Origin: DATAQC01 sp046263055
Lineage (GTDB): Bacteria > Actinomycetota > Acidimicrobiia > Acidimicrobiales > AC-14
NCBI GenBank assembly: GCA_046263055.1
Contig: JBHELO010000102.1
Location: forward strand, 1-12,041
Direction: 5' to 3'
DNA length: 12,041 nt
Below the pieces are notes generated by a model. The model saw nothing but the letters and a program-made list of their open reading frames with translations, had not been told where the DNA came from and did no database searches. Numbering within the stretch: position 1 is the stretch's first letter; every line of letters starts with the position of its first letter. Below, piece after piece: positions 1-6,539 of the stretch. A program made the translations under genes and the position numbers.

Positions 1-420
1 ACCTGGCGGGTGGTGGCCTTCGTGGTGGCCCTGGTGGGCGTGCTGGGGGTGGCCGTGGTGGCCATCGGCTGGTACGCCCGCCACACCTACTACGTGGGCC
101 TGGCCGGTGACCGGGTGGCCATCTACAAGGGTCGCCCCGGCGGCCTGGTGTGGTTCGAGCCGACCCTCCAGGAGCGCAAGCCCCTGACCACCGCCGACAT
201 CCTGCCCTCGCGCCTGCCCGACCTGCGGTCGGGCCACGAGGAGCCCACCAAGGCCGACGCCGACCGCTACGTCAACGAGCTCCGCATCGAGGGCGCCGAG
301 CGGGCCGGCGGCACCGGCCCGGGCACGGGCCCCGGCGGCACCGGCCCGGGCACGGGCCCCGGCGGCACCGGTACGGGCACGGCCACGTCCACCACCGTCG
401 CCGGCGCCCCGCCGCCGTGA
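1..420 (+). CDS. pstP: PP2C-family Ser/Thr protein phosphatase PstP, C-terminal part
   Basis: This is the 3' end of a gene that begins before the window; the GTG at position 10 is an internal codon. Visible here are one transmembrane helix (about residues 4-24 of the fragment) and a short extracytoplasmic domain containing YYVGLAGDRVAIYKG and FEPTLQERKPLT. That pattern is typical of the C-terminus of actinobacterial PstP, which dephosphorylates PknB and its substrates at the inner face of the membrane. The catalytic PP2C domain is outside the window, so the assignment rests on this tail and on the downstream order rodA-pbpA-pknB. The protein ends in a Gly/Thr/Pro repeat tail (see repeat). Its TGA overlaps the GTG start of the next gene in a GTGA tetranucleotide, so the two are probably translationally coupled. 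Confidence 0.85.
   Translation, partial: TWRVVAFVVALVGVLGVAVVAIGWYARHTYYVGLAGDRVAIYKGRPGGLVWFEPTLQERKPLTTADILPSRLPDLRSGHEEPTKADADRYVNELRIEGAERAGGTGPGTGPGGTGPGTGPGGTGTGTATSTTVAGAPPP
307..380 (+). repeat. 27-bp in-frame tandem repeat in the pstP tail
   Basis: Two identical 27-bp units (307-333 and 334-360) are followed by a partial third with substitutions (from 361). They encode nine-residue units of the type GGTGPGTGP. The unit length keeps the frame, so expansion or contraction would only change the length of the extracytoplasmic low-complexity tail. Confidence 0.9.
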
Positions 421-1760
421 TCGACGGGAGCCGCCTGCGCGACAGCGTCCTGTTCCGGTCCCGGCGCAACACCGAGCTGGGCCTGGTCCTGCTCGCCGCC
501 GTCCTCACCGCCGGGGCCTACGTGCTGGCCAGCCTGGGCCGCTCGGCGTCCCTGCCGGCCGACGTCGTGCCCTTCCTCGTCGTCATCCTCGCCCTGCTGG
601 CCGGCGCCCACGTGGCCACCCGCCGGCTGGCCCCCGGCGCCGACGGGATCCTCCTGCCCGTGGCCGGCCTGCTCAACGGCGTGGGCTACGTCTTCATCGC
701 CCGCCTGGACAAGAACCTGGCCGGGCTGCAGGCCCTCTGGACGGCCCTGGGCGTGGGTGCCTTCGTAGGCACCCTGGTGGTCGTCCGGCGGGTCCGCGAC
801 CTGGAGCGCTTCCGCTACACGTTCGCCCTGATCGGCATCGGGCTCCTGCTCATGCCGTTGCTGCCGGTGGTGGGCCAGAACATCAACGGCTCCCGCCTGT
901 GGGTGCGCTTCGGCACCGTCACCTTCCAGCCCGGTGAGTTCGCCAAGATCGTCCTGTGCATCTTCTTCGCGTCCTACCTGGTCGAGAAGCGCGAGCTCCT
1001 GTCCGAGACGCTGCACCGGGTGGGCGGGGTCTTCGTGCCCGACCTCAAGCACTTCGGGCCGGTGGTGCTGGCGTGGGGCGTGTCGCTGGTGATCATGACC
1101 GCCGAGCGCGACCTGGGCTCGTCCCTGCTCTTCTTCGCCCTGTTCATCGCCATGCTGTGGGTGGCCACCGGCCGGGGCGCCTACCTGGGCATCGGCGGCA
1201 CGCTGTTCGCGGGCGGCGCCTACCTGGCGTGGTCGGCCTTCGCCCACGTGCGGGAGCGGGTCACGATCTGGATCAACCCCTGGAAGACGGCGTCCTCCAG
1301 CGGCTACCAGATCGTGCAGGGCCTGTTCGCCTTCGCCGCCGGCGGCCTGGCCGGCACCAACCTGGGGCAGGGCAGCCCCCAGCGCATCCCAGCGGTGGCC
1401 ACCGACTTCATCTTCGCCGCCATCGGCGAGGAGCTGGGGCTGCTGGGCACGACCGCCGTCGTAATCGCCTTCCTGCTGATGGTGGGCACCGGCATCCGCA
1501 TCGCCCTGCGGGCCGAGCCCCCGTTCGAGAAGCTACTGGCCGCCGGCCTCACCACCATCCTGGCCGTGCAGAGCTTCGTCATCATCGGCGGCGTCACCCG
1601 CCTGGTCCCCCTCACCGGCATCACCCTGCCGTTCGTGTCCTACGGTGGGTCGTCGCTGCTGGCCAACTACGTGCTGCTGGCCCTGCTGCTGCGCATCTCC
1701 CACGACCAGGCGGGCCGGGAGCGGGCCGAGGCGGCGGCCGCCGACCAGACCCGAGTGTGA
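417..1760 (+). CDS. rodA: SEDS-family peptidoglycan glycosyltransferase, RodA/FtsW
   Basis: A 447-residue polytopic membrane protein with about ten hydrophobic segments, the usual size for SEDS peptidoglycan polymerases, which join lipid II into glycan strands. Family motifs are seen in order: GSRLWVRFGTVTFQPGEFAK (Q171-P172-G173-E174-F175-A176-K177), ERDLGSS with D232 at the place of the catalytic aspartate, FIFAAIGEELG, and the C-terminal LPFVSYGGSSLLANY. The start is GTG 417, inside the GTGA overlap with pstP; an upstream frame extension would run into the repeat tail of pstP. Its position between pstP and pbpA matches mycobacterial rodA, whose partner is the class B PBP encoded next. RodA and FtsW are hard to separate by sequence, so the symbol rests on synteny. 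Confidence 0.93.
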   Translation: MIDGSRLRDSVLFRSRRNTELGLVLLAAVLTAGAYVLASLGRSASLPADVVPFLVVILALLAGAHVATRRLAPGADGILLPVAGLLNGVGYVFIARLDKNLAGLQALWTALGVGAFVGTLVVVRRVRDLERFRYTFALIGIGLLLMPLLPVVGQNINGSRLWVRFGTVTFQPGEFAKIVLCIFFASYLVEKRELLSETLHRVGGVFVPDLKHFGPVVLAWGVSLVIMTAERDLGSSLLFFALFIAMLWVATGRGAYLGIGGTLFAGGAYLAWSAFAHVRERVTIWINPWKTASSSGYQIVQGLFAFAAGGLAGTNLGQGSPQRIPAVATDFIFAAIGEELGLLGTTAVVIAFLLMVGTGIRIALRAEPPFEKLLAAGLTTILAVQSFVIIGGVTRLVPLTGITLPFVSYGGSSLLANYVLLALLLRISHDQAGRERAEAAAADQTRV

Positions 1761-1784
1761 GGCCCGAGTGTGAGGCCCGAGTGA
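1750..1784 (+). repeat. 13-bp tandem repeat across the rodA stop codon
   Basis: The unit cccgagtgtgagg occurs at 1750-1762 and 1763-1775, and a partial copy (cccgagtga) at 1776-1784. The first copy contains the rodA TGA (1758-1760). The copies fill most of the 39-bp gap before pbpA, so the gap seems to have grown by slippage or duplication. Confidence 0.85.
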
Positions 1785-1799
1785 CCGAGTGACCCCCGC

Positions 1800-3254
1800 G
1801 TGAACGCCCAGATCCGCCGCCTCGGCATCGTCCTCGGGGCCCTGTTCGTGCTGCTCTTCGTCCAGCTCAACTGGCTGCAGGTCGTCGACGCCAAGAAGCT
1901 CAACGACAACCCCACCAACACCCGGGCGGTGATCCGGGACTTCTCCCAACCCCGGGGGGTGATCCAGACGGCCGACGGCGTCGTGATCGCCCAGTCCACG
2001 CCCACCAACGACGCCTTCCAGCGCCAGCGCAGCTACCCGGAAGGCTCCCTGTTCGCCCACCTCACCGGGTACTTCTCCTTCACCTACGGCACCGACGGGG
2101 CCGAGCGCACGTACAACGACGCCCTCACCGGCCGGGACCAGAAGCTGAGCATCACCCGCCTGGGCGACCTCCTGCTCCAGAAGGACCACAGCGCCAACGT
2201 GACGCTCACCGTCTCGAAGGCCCTGCAGCAGGTGGCCACCGACGCCTTGGGCCCGCGCAAGGGCGCGGTCGTCGCCCTGGACCCCCGCAGCGGCGCCATC
2301 CTGGCCATGGCCGACTACCCGTCCTACGACCCCAACCCGCTGGCCAGCCACGACCAGAAGACGGTCCGCGACGCCTGGACGTCGCTCAACGCCGATCCCA
2401 ACAAGCCGCTCCTCCCCCGCACGTACCGGGAGCGCTACTTCCCGGGGTCGAGCTTCAAGGTGGTGACGGCCGCCACCGGCCTGGCCACCGGCACCGTCAG
2501 CCTCACGTCGCCGTCCTACCCGGTGCTGTCCCAGCTTCCGCTGCCCCAGAGCACCCAGCCGCTGTCCAACTTCGGGGGCGAGCGCTGCGGCGGCCCGCTG
2601 CCCCAGGACCTGAAGGTGTCGTGCAACACCGCCTTCGCCCAACTCGGCCTCGACCTCGGGGGCGACAAGCTGTCCGCCGGCGCCTCGGCCTTCGGGTTCA
2701 CCAAGGTCCCCCCGATCGACCTGCCCTTCGGCGCGGCGTCCAACTTCCCGGACGCCGCGGCGTTCGTCCACAACAAGCCGGCCCTGGCCAAGTCGGCCAT
2801 CGGCCAGCAGGACGTGGCCGCCACGCCGCTGCAGATGGCGCTGGTGGCGGCCGGGATCGCCAACGACGGTGTGGTGATGACGCCCCACGTGCTCAAGGAG
2901 GTGCGCGACAGCGAGGGCAAGGTGGTCGACACCTACCAGCCCCAGCCGTGGACCACGGCGGTGCCGGCCGACGTCGCCCACCAGGTGCGGGACATGATGG
3001 TGGGCGTCGTCCAGGGCGGCACGGGTACCGCCGCCCAGATCCCGGGCGTCACGGTGGCCGGCAAGACGGGCACCGCCCAGACCGGGCGCGACACCAGCCA
3101 CGCCTGGTTCGTGGCCTTCGCCCCCGCCGAGAACCCTACCGTGGCGGTGGCCGTCATCATCGAGGACCAGCCCAACGTCAACGAGGCCACCGGTGGTGCC
3201 ATCGCCGCCCCGGTGGCCCGCACCGTGCTGCAAGCCGCCCTGGGCGGGAAGTGA
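1800..3254 (+). CDS. pbpA: Class B penicillin-binding protein PbpA (PBP2-type transpeptidase)
   Basis: A 484-residue protein, close to the length of mycobacterial PbpA. An N-terminal membrane anchor (about residues 8-28) is followed by a short non-catalytic domain and a C-terminal transpeptidase domain that crosslinks peptidoglycan outside the cell. All three penicillin-binding motifs are present: SSFK with nucleophile S217 and K220, SCN at 274-276, and KTG at 422-424 followed by TAQT. The start is GTG 1800. It has no clear Shine-Dalgarno, and lies 39 bp after rodA, which fits translation as part of one operon mRNA. Its expected partner is the SEDS protein encoded just upstream, forming a glycosyltransferase-transpeptidase pair. 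The stop overlaps a -35-like element proposed for pknB. Confidence 0.95.
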   Translation: MNAQIRRLGIVLGALFVLLFVQLNWLQVVDAKKLNDNPTNTRAVIRDFSQPRGVIQTADGVVIAQSTPTNDAFQRQRSYPEGSLFAHLTGYFSFTYGTDGAERTYNDALTGRDQKLSITRLGDLLLQKDHSANVTLTVSKALQQVATDALGPRKGAVVALDPRSGAILAMADYPSYDPNPLASHDQKTVRDAWTSLNADPNKPLLPRTYRERYFPGSSFKVVTAATGLATGTVSLTSPSYPVLSQLPLPQSTQPLSNFGGERCGGPLPQDLKVSCNTAFAQLGLDLGGDKLSAGASAFGFTKVPPIDLPFGAASNFPDAAAFVHNKPALAKSAIGQQDVAATPLQMALVAAGIANDGVVMTPHVLKEVRDSEGKVVDTYQPQPWTTAVPADVAHQVRDMMVGVVQGGTGTAAQIPGVTVAGKTGTAQTGRDTSHAWFVAFAPAENPTVAVAVIIEDQPNVNEATGGAIAAPVARTVLQAALGGK

Positions 3255-3286
3255 ACCGCCTCCCGCCGCGGCCGTAGGCTGGGGGA
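3251..3286 (+). promoter_or_regulatory. Candidate pknB promoter and ribosome site
   Basis: GTGAAC (3251-3256, overlapping the pbpA stop) and TAGGCT (3275-3280) are separated by 18 bp, an acceptable sigma70-type spacing. GGGGGA (3281-3286) lies 5 nt before the ATG at 3292 and could serve as a weak Shine-Dalgarno. This suggests pknB can be transcribed apart from rodA-pbpA. It is a pattern match only. Confidence 0.4.
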
Positions 3287-3291
3287 CCGGC

Positions 3292-5064
3292 ATGGCGTCC
3301 CAGGTCTTCACCGGCCGCTACCAGATAGACCGCCTCCTCGCCCGCGGCGGGATGGCCGAGGTGTACCTGGCGCGCGACCTGCTGCTCGACCGCCCGGTGG
3401 CGCTCAAGGTGCTGTTCCCCGAGTTCTCGGGCGACCGGTCGTTCGTCGAGCGCTTCCGCCGGGAGGCCCGGGCGGCGGCCAACCTGAACCACCCCAACAT
3501 CGTGTCCATCTACGACTGGGGAGAGGAGGCGGGCACCTACTTCATCGTCATGGAGTACGTGGAGGGTCGCACCCTGCGCGACGTCATCCGGGGCGAGGGC
3601 CCGCTCCTGCCCGACCCGGCGGCCGGCATCGGGGCGGAGATCGCCGGCGCCCTGGACTTCGCCCACCGCAACGGGGTCATCCACCGCGACGTCAAGCCCG
3701 GCAACGTCCTGCTCGGCCGGGGCGGCTTGGTCAAGGTGACCGACTTCGGCATCGCCCGGGCCACCGACCCCCAGGAGAGCCTCACCCAGACGGGCGCGGT
3801 CATGGGCACCGCCACCTACTTCTCGCCCGAGCAGGCCCAGGGCCTGCCCATCGACCCCCGCAGCGACGTGTACTCGCTCGGCGTCGTGCTCTACGAGATG
3901 GTGGCCGGGCGGCCGCCGTTCACCGGGGACTCGCCGGTGGCCATCGCCTACCAGCACGTGCGGGAGACGGCGGTGCCGCCGTCGCACCACAACCCCGACG
4001 TCGCCCCCCAGTTCGAGGCAATCGTCCTCAAGGCCATGGCCAAGAACCGGGCCAACCGGTACAACTCGGCCGAGGAGCTGCGGGACGACCTCCTGCGGTT
4101 CGGCCGGGGCCTACCGGTGCGGGCCGAGCCGCTACTCGCCCCCACCGACGTCACCGGCGTCATGGCCGCCACCCGGGCGCAGCCGGCGGTGGCGGCCACC
4201 GGCGGGCGGGGCGCCGACGACGGCACCCGGATGATGGCGCGAGCCGCCCCGGTGGCCGTGGTCGAGCCCGAGGCCGCCCCGCCCCGGCGCACCGGCGCCT
4301 ACTTCGTGGTGCTCGTCGTCCTCCTGGCCCTCCTGGCCGGCCTGCTGGTGCTGCTGGCCCGCCAGCTGGGGAGCGGGACCACCACCGTGATCGTTCCCCA
4401 GGTGGTGGGCAACACCGAGGCCGACGCCGTCCGGGCCCTGGCCAACGCCGGGCTGCAGGCCAAGTCCACCGCCGTCAACGACGACACCACCGAGGCCGGC
4501 AAGGTCTTCGCCCAGGATCCCGGATCGGGCACCAAGCTCAAGAAGAACAGCACCGTCAACATCAGGGTCAGCCTGGGCGCCCAACCGGTGGCCGTGCCCG
4601 ACGTGCGGAACAAGAAGGTGGACGCCGCCTCCGACGTGCTGACCACGGCCGGGTTCACGGTGGACGTGTCGAGCCAGTCCGACGACCGCGTCCCCATCGA
4701 CGTCGTCATCTCCCAGAACCCGGCCGCCGGCGGCACCGCGCCCCCGGGCTCCAAGGTCACCCTCACCGTTTCCACCGGGCGGGAGCAGGTCCAGGTCCCC
4801 GACGTGACCAACGCCGACCAGTCCGACGCCGCCAACCGCCTGGGCCAGGCCGGGTTCACCACGTCGGTCCAGCTCCAGGCGTCGGACACCGTGCCCCAGG
4901 GCAAGGTCATCCGCACCGCCCCGTCGGCGGGGACGCCGCTGGCCAAGGGGTCGACGGTGGCCCTGGTGGTGTCCTCGGGCCCCACGCCCACCACCGTGAC
5001 CACCACCATCCCGCCGGTCAGCACCACCAAGCCGACGACGACGACGTCGAGCACCAAGCCCTGA
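3292..5064 (+). CDS. pknB: Ser/Thr protein kinase PknB with three PASTA domains
   Basis: A 590-residue receptor kinase. The cytoplasmic kinase domain begins at GRYQIDRLLARGGMAEVY, with K39 in VALK, the catalytic loop HRDVKPGN (D133, N138), DFG at 151-153, an activation loop carrying T165 and T167 in SLTQTGAVMG (the places autophosphorylated in mycobacterial PknB), and SPEQ. The first glycine of the usual GxGGM loop is A17. A transmembrane helix lies at about 336-358. Three PASTA repeats follow (about 367-429, 431-496, 497-563), beginning VPQVVG, VPDVRN and VPDVTN, then a Thr/Pro/Ser-rich tail. PASTA domains bind muropeptides or lipid II and couple wall state to phosphorylation of division proteins. 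The ATG at 3292 gives the normal N-terminus; the open frame extends to 3193 but overlaps pbpA. Mycobacterial PknB has four PASTA repeats and a neighbouring PknA; neither extra is present here. Confidence 0.96.
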   Translation: MASQVFTGRYQIDRLLARGGMAEVYLARDLLLDRPVALKVLFPEFSGDRSFVERFRREARAAANLNHPNIVSIYDWGEEAGTYFIVMEYVEGRTLRDVIRGEGPLLPDPAAGIGAEIAGALDFAHRNGVIHRDVKPGNVLLGRGGLVKVTDFGIARATDPQESLTQTGAVMGTATYFSPEQAQGLPIDPRSDVYSLGVVLYEMVAGRPPFTGDSPVAIAYQHVRETAVPPSHHNPDVAPQFEAIVLKAMAKNRANRYNSAEELRDDLLRFGRGLPVRAEPLLAPTDVTGVMAATRAQPAVAATGGRGADDGTRMMARAAPVAVVEPEAAPPRRTGAYFVVLVVLLALLAGLLVLLARQLGSGTTTVIVPQVVGNTEADAVRALANAGLQAKSTAVNDDTTEAGKVFAQDPGSGTKLKKNSTVNIRVSLGAQPVAVPDVRNKKVDAASDVLTTAGFTVDVSSQSDDRVPIDVVISQNPAAGGTAPPGSKVTLTVSTGREQVQVPDVTNADQSDAANRLGQAGFTTSVQLQASDTVPQGKVIRTAPSAGTPLAKGSTVALVVSSGPTPTTVTTTIPPVSTTKPTTTTSSTKP

Positions 5065-5074
5065 CGGCCGCCGC

Positions 5075-5096
5075 CGCCCGCCTCAGCTGACGGGCG
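5075..5096. terminator. Small hairpin between convergent pknB and trpG
   Basis: CGCCCG (5075-5080) and CGGGCG (5091-5096) can pair around a 10-nt loop, spanning the 18-bp gap and the end of the amidotransferase gene. There is no T tract on either side, so terminator function is only suggested by the convergent position. Confidence 0.25.
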
Positions 5097-5697
5097 CCCC
5101 CGCCGAGGCCAAGAAGTTGGCCAGGAGCCGGTGGCCGGCGGTGGTGAGGATGGACTCGGGGTGGAACTGCACGCCCTCCACCGGGAAGCGGCGGTGGCGC
5201 AGTCCCATGATGGTGCCGTCGGCGATGGTGGCGGTGACCTCCAGGTCGTCGGGCAGGGCGCCCGGATCCACCACCAGCGAGTGGTAGCGCGTGGCCTCGA
5301 ACGGCTCGGGCAGCCCGGCCAGCACGCCCTGCCCCCGGTGGTGCACGACCGACGTCTTGCCGTGCACGACCTCGGGAGCCGGCACGATCCGCCCACCGAA
5401 CACCTCCCCGATGCACTGGTGGCCCAGGCACACCCCGAGCACCGGCGTGGGCCGGCCGTCACGACCGCGGCCCGAGCCGGCCAGCCGTTCGATGAGGGCG
5501 TTACTGATGCCGGCATCGGCGGGGCGGCCCGGGCCAGGGGAGATCACCACCGCGTCGGGCTCGAGGGCCACCACCGCATCCACCGTGATCTCGTCGTTGC
5601 GGTGCACGAGGGGCTCGGCCCCCAGCTCCCCCAGGTACTGGACGAGGTTGTAGACGAATGAGTCGTAGTTGTCGACCACCACCACCCGGGGGCCCAT
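5083..5697 (-). CDS. trpG: Class I glutamine amidotransferase, anthranilate/aminodeoxychorismate synthase component II
   Basis: A 204-residue GATase-1 enzyme. It hydrolyses glutamine and passes ammonia to a chorismate-using partner, making anthranilate (tryptophan) or aminodeoxychorismate (folate). VVVVDNYDSFVYNLVQYLGE at the N-terminus and ISPGPG are TrpG/PabA signatures. The triad is C90 in GVCLGHQ, H179 and E181 in GVQFHPES. The ATG at 5697 is preferred over the in-frame ATG at 5739 because homologues begin just before VVDNYDSF and because TACGGT lies exactly 6 nt upstream. The same gene follows pknB in mycobacteria, annotated trpG or pabA, but here it is inverted and convergent with pknB. 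No TrpE or PabB partner is in the window, so the pathway cannot be decided from context. Confidence 0.93.
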   Translation of the reverse strand: MGPRVVVVDNYDSFVYNLVQYLGELGAEPLVHRNDEITVDAVVALEPDAVVISPGPGRPADAGISNALIERLAGSGRGRDGRPTPVLGVCLGHQCIGEVFGGRIVPAPEVVHGKTSVVHHRGQGVLAGLPEPFEATRYHSLVVDPGALPDDLEVTATIADGTIMGLRHRRFPVEGVQFHPESILTTAGHRLLANFLASAGAPVS

Positions 5698-5709
5698 CGG
5701 GCCACCGTA
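5698..5709 (-). promoter_or_regulatory. -10 element for a leaderless trpG mRNA
   Basis: On the minus strand TACGGT (5709 down to 5704) is followed by six bases and then the ATG at 5697. This TANNNT-N6-start arrangement is that of leaderless actinobacterial transcripts. There is no Shine-Dalgarno that would decide the start, and no clear -35 hexamer. Confidence 0.5.
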
Positions 5710-5786
5710 GTGGGCCGGTGCGAGGCCCCACCCCGGCATTCGCGCCCCGGGGGCCGGGCCACCTGCGGGGCGGGCCGGGGCCTGCC

Positions 5787-5798
5787 TATCCTGCCGCC
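5787..5798 (+). promoter_or_regulatory. -10 element for a leaderless crgA mRNA
   Basis: TATCCT (5787-5792) is followed by six bases (gccgcc) and the crgA ATG at 5799. The geometry is identical to the divergent trpG start. No Shine-Dalgarno is present, and the -35 region (around 5764-5769) is GC-rich and unconvincing. Confidence 0.5.
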
Positions 5799-6179
5799 AT
5801 GGCGAACAAGCGCAGCGGCTCCTCGTCCTCCCGCTCCACCAAGCCCGGCCGCACCACGCCGCCGAAGTCGGCCCCGTCGTCGGCCGCCAGCCGGCCGGCC
5901 CCCAGGCCGGTGCCGCCCAAGGCGCCGACGCCCAGCAAGCGGGTCACGCCCAAGGGGACCGGCACGACCAGCGGGCGCTACACGCCGCCGATCCCCAAAG
6001 AGGTCAAGGTCAGCCCCATCTGGGTGCCGATCCTCATGTTCTCCTGCCTGCTGCTGGGCATGGCCATGATCATCACCAACTATGTGAGCCTGCTCCCGGC
6101 CAGCCCCAGCAACGGTTGGCTGCTCGGCGGCCTGGGGCTGATCACCGTCGGCTTCATCACCGCCACCAAGTTCCATTGA
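5799..6179 (+). CDS. crgA: Cell division protein CrgA
   Basis: A 126-residue protein. The C-terminal 70 residues match the small actinobacterial CrgA family: SGRYTPPIPKEVKVSPIWVP, a first membrane helix (SPIWVPILMFSCLLLGMAMIII-like, about residues 69-90), a short loop containing LPASPSNGW, a second helix, and the end FITATKFH. CrgA is a membrane scaffold that interacts with FtsZ and PBPs and coordinates septation with wall synthesis. The N-terminal 55 residues are a basic Ser/Pro/Lys-rich extension, longer than in most CrgA proteins and probably disordered in the cytoplasm. Mycobacterial crgA lies beside trpG and pknB, so the neighbourhood agrees. It probably has its own leaderless promoter. 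Confidence 0.95.
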   Translation: MANKRSGSSSSRSTKPGRTTPPKSAPSSAASRPAPRPVPPKAPTPSKRVTPKGTGTTSGRYTPPIPKEVKVSPIWVPILMFSCLLLGMAMIITNYVSLLPASPSNGWLLGGLGLITVGFITATKFH

Positions 6180-6196
6180 AGGCCCACCAGGCGGCT

Positions 6197-6219
6197 GGCC
6201 GGCGGCCGCCCGTCCGGCC
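6197..6219. terminator. GC hairpin after crgA
   Basis: GGCCGG (6197-6202) and CCGGCC (6214-6219) pair around an 11-nt loop, 18 bp after the crgA stop. No T tract follows. The position between convergent genes fits a weak terminator; in DNA this GC-rich it could also be chance. Confidence 0.25.
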
Positions 6220-6246
6220 TGGCCTCTGTAACTACAGCCCTGTCAT

Positions 6247-6278
6247 TCGTCCCCAGGCTCGTCCACAGCTGGGGACAA
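6247..6278. promoter_or_regulatory. Stem-loop built from DnaA-box-like 9-mers
   Basis: This is the main feature of the otherwise empty 6180-6281 gap. GTCCCCAG (6249-6256) and CTGGGGAC (6269-6276) are a perfect 8-bp inverted repeat around 12 nt. Compared with the actinobacterial DnaA box TTGTCCACA, TCGTCCACA (6259-6267) and TTGTCCCCA (minus strand, 6278-6270) each differ at one base and TCGTCCCCA (6247-6255) at two. It may be a DnaA-binding cluster or a bidirectional terminator between convergent genes. It is far too short to be a full oriC. Confidence 0.35.
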
Positions 6279-6281
6279 CGT

Positions 6282-6539
6282 TCACTCGAAGGTGGGGGCC
6301 ACCAGGTCCATGTCCTCCTGGCAGTGGCGGGGCGGGGGCGGCAGCTCCTCGGCGGCCTGGGTCATGCGCACCTCGGTGCCGCAGATCGAGCACCGGTAGC
6401 GCAGGTTCACCTTGCGCATCTCGCCCGGCGGCGGGGGGACGTTGGGGCGGGCCAGACCGCCGAGTACCGCCATGCCCACCCGCATGAGCAGCACGAAGAC
6501 GGCCACCGCCACGACCAGCTTGAGCAGGAGCCAGATCAC
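6282..6539 (-). CDS. Small membrane protein with zinc-ribbon-like domain
   Basis: An 85-residue protein. An N-terminal membrane helix (about residues 2-29) is followed by a Pro-rich linker (PNVPPPPGE) and a small domain containing YRCSICGTEVRM (C50, C53) and PPRHCQEDM (H72, C73), which could bind one zinc as CC-HC. The start is GTG 6539 within a GTGA overlap with the thiolase stop, so translation is coupled. The domain would face the cytoplasm if the helix is an N-out anchor, but topology cannot be fixed from sequence. I do not recognise a named family. FmdB-like zinc ribbons and single-zinc rubredoxin-like knuckles are the nearest in pattern. Coupling to a thiolase suggests, without proving, a partner or regulatory role in acyl-CoA degradation. 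Confidence 0.75.
   Translation of the reverse strand: MIWLLLKLVVAVAVFVLLMRVGMAVLGGLARPNVPPPPGEMRKVNLRYRCSICGTEVRMTQAAEELPPPPRHCQEDMDLVAPTFE

Noticed and set aside
307..380. Tandem repeat as a CRISPR array
   Set aside because: Units are contiguous without spacers and lie in frame inside a coding tail.
1533..3311. 592-codon open frame on the minus strand across rodA and pbpA
   Set aside because: Antisense shadow of two well-supported genes; the translation has no domain and is Gly/Arg/His rich.
4299..5516. 405-codon minus frame over the pknB end and trpG
   Set aside because: Out of frame with the clear TrpG motifs; the remainder is antisense to the PASTA repeats.
5698..5739. Upstream ATG at 5739 as the trpG start
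   Set aside because: It would add 14 residues before the conserved N-terminus and has no better ribosome site; the 6-nt-spaced -10 supports 5697.
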